DNA of 32,081 bases from Acidobacteriota bacterium. Lineage in GTDB: Bacteria; Acidobacteriota; Polarisedimenticolia; Gp22-AA2. The stretch is taken from contig QHXY01000070.1 of NCBI GenBank assembly GCA_003223145.1, forward strand, positions 1 to 32,081, written 5' to 3'. Under the pieces are notes generated by a model that made no database searches, was not told the DNA's origin, and saw only the letters and a list, made by a program, of their open reading frames with translations. Positions 27,478 to 32,081 of this stretch are shown here, in pieces (positions within the stretch are counted from its first letter, which is position 1; every line of letters starts with the position of its first letter). Both the position numbers and the translations under genes were made by a program.

Positions 27478-28136
27478 AGACGACCTACCGCGCAGTCCTG
27501 TTCGACCTCGACGGCACGCTCACGCCCGTGGTCAGCGTCTGGCAGCACATCCACGAGGTCCTGGGCCTGTGGGTGGGCGATGCCGCCCGGCACCAGAAGG
27601 CGTTCGAGGGCGGCGCCATCAGCTACGAGGAGTTCTGCGCCCGCGACGCGGCCCACTGGAAGGGGATGCCCGAGTCCCGGCTCCGGGCGATCACGGACGC
27701 GATCCCCTATCGTCCGGGCGTGCGCGAGTGCGCGGAGCTGCTCCGGCAGGAGAACCTCCTGGTCGGTGTCATCTCCACGGGGCTGACGATCCTGATCGAG
27801 CGCGTGAACCACGATCTGGATCTGGCGTATGCCATCGCCAACCGCCTGGTGGCCCGGCACGGAATCCTGACGGGCGAGGTCAAGGTGAACGTCGAGCACG
27901 GGCGGAAGGGGGAGGCGGTGGACCTGTTCTGCGGGCAGTTCGGCGTCGACTACCGGGAGGTCATCACCGTCGGTGACAGCGACGGGGACATCTCGATGTT
28001 CGAGCACTCGGGCTTCTCCATCGCGTTCAACCCGGCCTCGGAAAGGACCGCCCGGGCCGCCAGCGCGATCGCCCGTGGCGAGTCGCTCCTGGCGATCGTC
28101 GACCGTCTACCGCTCGAGCGCCTGGCACCGCAGTGA
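27474..28136 (+). CDS. HAD-superfamily phosphatase (SerB-like)
   Basis: GTG start overlapping the upstream stop (GTGA); AVLFDLDGTLTPVVSVW (DxDGT), STGL, GDSDGDISMFEHSGFSIAFNP. Confidence 0.88.
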   Translation: MKTTYRAVLFDLDGTLTPVVSVWQHIHEVLGLWVGDAARHQKAFEGGAISYEEFCARDAAHWKGMPESRLRAITDAIPYRPGVRECAELLRQENLLVGVISTGLTILIERVNHDLDLAYAIANRLVARHGILTGEVKVNVEHGRKGEAVDLFCGQFGVDYREVITVGDSDGDISMFEHSGFSIAFNPASERTARAASAIARGESLLAIVDRLPLERLAPQ

Positions 28137-28166
28137 ACGCAACGCGTCAGCTGGGAGGAGAGCCGC

Positions 28167-28550
28167 ATGAGCGATGACCCGCAGACCGGGCTGGACCGGG
28201 GAGCCGTGAAGTGGGCCCTGAAAGACGCGCTGGACGAGCTCCTCGGGCTGTCCGACGTTCGCATGGCGGCGCGTTACGAAGGGGGCACCCTGGTCATCAA
28301 ACCGGGGAAGGCGGAGACGCAGGAGAAGGCGATCCCGCTGGAGGTGTTCTTCCATAAGATCACCATGGCGCGGGATCGGCTGCGCGTGCTGGAGCAGCGG
28401 ATCAACGCCCACCCCAAGCTCAGCGAGGAGGACAAGATCGAGCTGCAGCAGTACATCACCCGGGTCTACGGGTCGCTGACGTCGTTCAATGTGCTGTTCA
28501 AGGACAAGGACGACTGGTTCATCGGGGCCCGCTCGACGGCCGGGTCCTGA
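28167..28550 (+). CDS. Hypothetical protein, 127 aa
   Basis: RBS GGAGGAG upstream of [51 protein letters not shown]...; fits tightly between its neighbours, no family recognised. Confidence 0.8.
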   Translation: MSDDPQTGLDRGAVKWALKDALDELLGLSDVRMAARYEGGTLVIKPGKAETQEKAIPLEVFFHKITMARDRLRVLEQRINAHPKLSEEDKIELQQYITRVYGSLTSFNVLFKDKDDWFIGARSTAGS

Positions 28551-28562
28551 CGGAGAGCGGGC

Positions 28563-29171
28563 ATGCTTCCGACGCACCGACAAAGGGAGATCCTGGAGGC
28601 GATACGGTCCCACGTCGCCCGTCATGGACGCGCTCCGACCCTGATGGAGATCGCGCACCGCGTCGGGCTGGCCTCCGTCTCGACCGTGCACAAGCACCTC
28701 GAGCTCCTCGAAGAGAGAGGCCTGGTGCGCCGCAAGAGGAAGGGGCGCCGGCAGATCATCGATCTCCTGCCGCAGGCGAGACGGGGCTCAGCGGTCGACG
28801 TGCCGCTCCTCGGTCGCATCGCCGCCGGGCATCCGATCGAGGCGATCGCCGACGAGCGCGTCGTGCCGCTCTCCCGCGAATTCGTCGCGCAGGGCCGCAC
28901 CTACGTCCTCGAGGTCAAGGGCGATTCCATGGTGCAGGAGCAGATTCTGGACGGCGACTACGTCGTCGTGGAGGACCGGCGCACGCCGAAGCTGGGCGAG
29001 GTGGTTGTCGCCTTGATCGACGGTCGCGAGGCCACGCTCAAGACGTTCCGCCGCGACCGGGGACGCGTCCGCCTGCAGCCCGCCAATCCGTCCATGGAAC
29101 CGATCATCGTCCGTCCCGAATCTCTCCAGATCCAGGGCGTCGTCAGGGGCGTGTTGCGCCGGTACGCCTAG
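28563..29171 (+). CDS. lexA: LexA SOS repressor
   Basis: LPTHRQREILEAIRSHVARHGRAPTLMEIAHRVGLASVSTVHKHLELLEERGLVRRKRKGRRQI; cleavage-type AAGHP; GDSM catalytic Ser; ATLKTF catalytic Lys. Confidence 0.93.
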   Translation: MLPTHRQREILEAIRSHVARHGRAPTLMEIAHRVGLASVSTVHKHLELLEERGLVRRKRKGRRQIIDLLPQARRGSAVDVPLLGRIAAGHPIEAIADERVVPLSREFVAQGRTYVLEVKGDSMVQEQILDGDYVVVEDRRTPKLGEVVVALIDGREATLKTFRRDRGRVRLQPANPSMEPIIVRPESLQIQGVVRGVLRRYA

Positions 29172-29472
29172 GAGCCGGTCCGGACAGTCGCGGCTCCCTC
29201 GCTGTCCGCGGGCCGCCTCGACGATGACCTCGCCCAAGTCGACGTGTCTGAGGGTCGTTCGCGCCGAAAGCCTTGGCCATCCGCTGGTTGGAGAGATTGG
29301 CCGACCGGGAGGCGCTTGAGCGCTGGATTATGGCCGACAGATATGCGGGCTACCATTTATGGGGTCAATGACATTCGGCGCCGCCTCTGGGTGTATTTCC
29401 GGGACTATTTCTTGACGCTCCGTCGGGCCCATGATAGCCTCAGGAGCCTTTGCGAGATATGTCTGGCGTCCG

Positions 29473-29961
29473 ATGAAATCACGCTACGCAGCCCCGCTCC
29501 TGCTCCTGCCGATCCTCGCCGCGCTCTCCAGCCCTGCGATGGCGCAGGGAACCGCCCACATCGCCTTCCGCGGCTGGGGAGTACGCGCCGGATTGAGCAA
29601 CAATCCCGACCAGGTCTACGCCGGGTTCCACTGGGATCTGGGGGAGTTCGCGCGCAACGTCCGCTTCCGGCCGTACGTCGAGGTCGGCTTCGGAGACCAC
29701 GTCACCACGCTTCAGGCCATGGGCGAGGTGCACTACATCTTCTCCAAGGTGCAGGTCTGGAAGCCGTTCGTCGGCGGCGGAGCCGGCCTGATCTACGCCG
29801 ATCCCGATCACGCGAACAGTGAGACGAATCTGAGCATCATGGGAGTGGGCGGCGTCGAAACCAAGCTCAAATCGGCCACCTCGTTCTTCATCGAAGGCAA
29901 GGTCGGGCTCACCAACGACGATCCCGATTTCAAGGCGGGGGTCGGCTGGACCTGGAAGTAG
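29473..29961 (+). CDS. Small outer-membrane beta-barrel-like protein with signal peptide
   Basis: Start refined to ATG 29473: MKSRYAAPLLLLPILAALSSPAMAQ signal; alternating strands; aromatic C-terminus KAGVGWTWK. Confidence 0.7.
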   Translation: MKSRYAAPLLLLPILAALSSPAMAQGTAHIAFRGWGVRAGLSNNPDQVYAGFHWDLGEFARNVRFRPYVEVGFGDHVTTLQAMGEVHYIFSKVQVWKPFVGGGAGLIYADPDHANSETNLSIMGVGGVETKLKSATSFFIEGKVGLTNDDPDFKAGVGWTWK

Positions 29962-30006
29962 CCGGTCCACCCGCGCCCGGCGGGTCCCTTCCGCGTCTGG
30001 AGAGGA

Positions 30007-31032
30007 TTGGCACAGACCCTCGGGAGACTCCTGCGCGCCGCGCTCGAGGCGGCGCTCCGCCTGGGCGATGCCCTCGGGATGCGCGGCGCGCGCTGGGAGT
30101 GGAAAAAACAGACCTGGAAGCAGGCGCTCGAGACCCGCGTCGCCGGCTGGGAAAATCTCGAGCGCGGCGTGCGCGCCCGCACGCGCATGTGCCGGGAATG
30201 CCGCACCCTGGTGCTCCGCAACGAGCGCACCTGCCCATCGTGCGGCGCCTCCATGTTCGGGGTCCCGTCCGGCGGGTTTGGCCGGCTGGTCACGTTGACC
30301 TTCCCCGGATCGATGACGGTGACCACTCTGCTCATCACCGTCAACGTCGGCATGAGCCTGTTGATCCTCCTGGTCTGGGGGACAGGCGGTCCCTCCGCGG
30401 GTCCGATGCGGTTCCTGTCACCGCCGGGCGCGGCGCTCTATCTGTTCGGGGACAAGTCGACCCATGAGATCTTCCACGGCGAAGCCTGGCGGCTCATCAC
30501 TGCCAACTATCTGCATGGCGGGCTCCTGCACCTGCTCATGAACTGCTACGCCCTCGCGACCCTGGGGACGCTGGTCGAAGAATCGTTCGGCGCGCGCAAA
30601 TTGTTCCTGGTCTACACGGTCTGCGGCGTGTGCGCGTTCCTGACCAGCGCCCTGTTCAGCCCGGCGCCCGCCGTCGGCGCCTCCGGGGCGCTGTTCGGGT
30701 TGATGGGATTCGGGATCGTCTACGGGAAATTCCGCGGCGGCGGTGCCGGGCGGATGGTGGCGGAGCATCTCATGCGCTGGCTGATCTACGGCGCCGTCAT
30801 GCTGTTCATGCCCGGCATCGATAACCTGGCGCACTTCGGCGGTCTGATCGCGGGAGGTCTGTTGGGAGCCGTCGTACCTCCGGGCGAGCCCAAGAGCCGC
30901 GCCGGGGAGATGACGCTGCGTCTGCTTGCCGGCGCGGCGCTCCTCGTCACGCTCGGCTCGTTTGCCGCGATGGCGCTGACGTACGGAGGGCACCTCGAGA
31001 TGCTGCGGCAAAGAGGTCTGCTGGGCGGCTGA
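30007..31032 (+). CDS. Rhomboid-family intramembrane serine protease with N-terminal zinc ribbon
   Basis: CRECRTLVLRNERTCPSCGASM; WRLITANYLHGGLLHLLMNCYAL; VGASGALFGLMG (GxSG); IDNLAHFGGLIAGGLLG (catalytic His). Confidence 0.9.
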   Translation: MAQTLGRLLRAALEAALRLGDALGMRGARWEWKKQTWKQALETRVAGWENLERGVRARTRMCRECRTLVLRNERTCPSCGASMFGVPSGGFGRLVTLTFPGSMTVTTLLITVNVGMSLLILLVWGTGGPSAGPMRFLSPPGAALYLFGDKSTHEIFHGEAWRLITANYLHGGLLHLLMNCYALATLGTLVEESFGARKLFLVYTVCGVCAFLTSALFSPAPAVGASGALFGLMGFGIVYGKFRGGGAGRMVAEHLMRWLIYGAVMLFMPGIDNLAHFGGLIAGGLLGAVVPPGEPKSRAGEMTLRLLAGAALLVTLGSFAAMALTYGGHLEMLRQRGLLGG

Positions 31033-31046
31033 TGCCGGCGAACGTC

Positions 31047-31364
31047 TCAGCGAGCCGAGGCGTCTGACAGCGCCTCGAAATAGCCGAGACAGCGCTCCTC
31101 TTCAGTGAGCTCCTTGCAGCGCCGATCGATCGCCCCATATTCCGCGGCGTGCTTCTGAGAGAACGCGCGGTACGCCTCGAGGTCGGTCCAGACGTCAATC
31201 GTCAGGTAGCGGGAGGGGTCCTCCCGGTCGCGCAGCAGGCGGGTCTCCTGGTATCCGGACCCGTTGCGGAAGAAGGCCGCCCAGGTCCCCGCGCCGCCGT
31301 AATGCTCCTCGAACTCCCGCCGCCGGTCGGCCCTGACCCGGAACTCCCAGACGATGTGCAGCAA
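31047..31364 (-). CDS. Dimeric alpha-beta-barrel protein (NIPSNAP/antibiotic-monooxygenase-like)
   Basis: TTG start at 31364 with GAGGAG RBS: LLHIVWEFRVRADRRREFEEHYGGAGTWAAFFRNGSGYQETRLLRDREDPSRYLTIDVWTDLEAYRAFSQKHAAEY. Confidence 0.7.
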   Translation of the reverse strand: MLHIVWEFRVRADRRREFEEHYGGAGTWAAFFRNGSGYQETRLLRDREDPSRYLTIDVWTDLEAYRAFSQKHAAEYGAIDRRCKELTEEERCLGYFEALSDASAR

Positions 31365-31375
31365 GACCCGTCTCC

Positions 31376-32081
31376 TCAGGCGGTGCGTATCTCCAAGCGA
31401 GGGAGCACGGCCCGCAGGCCGGCGAGGAAGGTCTTCATCTCCTCCGGCGTGCCGATCGACACGCGCAGCCAGGTCGGCAGGGAGGGGAACTTCCGGCCGA
31501 CCAGAAGATGGCGCTCGCGCAGGGCGCCGATCACCGGCTCGACATCCGAGCCGACGTCGATCATGACGAAGTTCGCCTCCGACGGGATGTGGGCGCGGCC
31601 GTCCTTGTCGAGCTCGGCGCACAGCCACCGTCTCGTCTCGTTGATTGCCCGGCGATAGCGCGGCACGTGGCCGGCGTCTTCGAGACTGGCCAGCGCCGCC
31701 TCGAGCACCGACGCGTTGGTGTTGCTCCAGATCCGGTGCCGGCGCATCGCCTCGATGGTCTCGAGTGTCCCGACCCCGTACCCCAGCCGCATGCCGGCCA
31801 GGCCGTAGATCTTCGAGAAGGTGCGGACGACGAGCAGGTTGGGGATCTTGCCGACCCACTCGAAGGCGCTGGCATAGCGGGCGTCCTCGACAAAGTGGTG
31901 ATACGCCTCGTCGACCAGGACCAGCGCGGTCTTCGGCACACGCCCGAGGAACGGCCCCAGATCGTCGCGCGTCACGATCGTCCCGGTGGGATTGTTCGGA
32001 TTGCAGACGTACACGAGTCCCGTCCGCTCCCCGCACGCGGCGGCCATGCGCGGCAGATCGTGGCGATGGTCGGCGGTCAGG
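31376..32081 (-). CDS. hisC: Histidinol-phosphate aminotransferase-like PLP enzyme, 5'-truncated by window edge
   Basis: VYVCNPNNPTGTIVTRDDLGPFL...VLVDEAYHHFVEDARYASAFEWVGKIPNLLVVRTFSKIYGLAGMRLGYGVG (PLP Lys SK); reading frame open to the window end. Confidence 0.85.
   Translation of the reverse strand, partial: LTADHRHDLPRMAAACGERTGLVYVCNPNNPTGTIVTRDDLGPFLGRVPKTALVLVDEAYHHFVEDARYASAFEWVGKIPNLLVVRTFSKIYGLAGMRLGYGVGTLETIEAMRRHRIWSNTNASVLEAALASLEDAGHVPRYRRAINETRRWLCAELDKDGRAHIPSEANFVMIDVGSDVEPVIGALRERHLLVGRKFPSLPTWLRVSIGTPEEMKTFLAGLRAVLPRLEIRTA

Noticed and set aside
1-32081. CRISPR arrays, tRNA or rRNA genes, prophage or toxin-antitoxin modules
   Set aside because: No short regularly spaced repeats, cloverleaf-like or rRNA sequence recognised by eye; the small RHH-like gene is next to nadA, not a toxin gene.

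Overview
High-GC bacterial chromosomal window, possibly from an Acidobacteriota-like or related Gram-negative (LPS genes present; the taxonomy is a guess). About 1-13.9 kb (+) is a canonical S10/spc/alpha ribosomal-protein super-operon: rplB(partial)-rpsS-rplV-rpsC-rplP-rpmC-rpsQ-rplN-rplX-rplE-rpsN-rpsH-rplF-rplR-rpsE-rpmD-rplO-secY-adk-map-infA-rpmJ-rpsM-rpsK-rpsD-rpoA-rplQ. Several of its r-proteins carry low-complexity extensions. About 13.9-19.45 kb (-) is a tightly overlapping LPS operon: waaA-lpxK-lpxL/htrB-like-gmhB-hldE1(kinase)-hldE2(cytidylyltransferase). The most unusual part is about 19.7-27.5 kb (+): a near-perfect 3353-bp tandem duplication (20349-23701 and 23702-27054; four mismatches seen by eye). 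Each copy contains a small ribbon-helix-helix-like gene, nadA and most of a membrane HAMP/HD-GYP gene. The junction lies in an 11-bp microhomology inside the HD motif of two different HD-GYP genes. It creates an in-frame chimeric membrane sensor/HD-GYP protein. The small regulator plus nadA unit has a consensus sigma70-type promoter overlapped by an inverted repeat (ACTTATG-N19-CATAAGT), so it is a candidate undescribed autoregulated NAD-biosynthesis control module. Downstream are a HAD phosphatase, a conserved hypothetical, lexA, a small outer-membrane-type beta-barrel protein, a zinc-ribbon rhomboid protease, a dimeric alpha-beta-barrel/NIPSNAP-like protein and a hisC-like aminotransferase (partial). 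No tRNA, rRNA, CRISPR or transposase was recognised.
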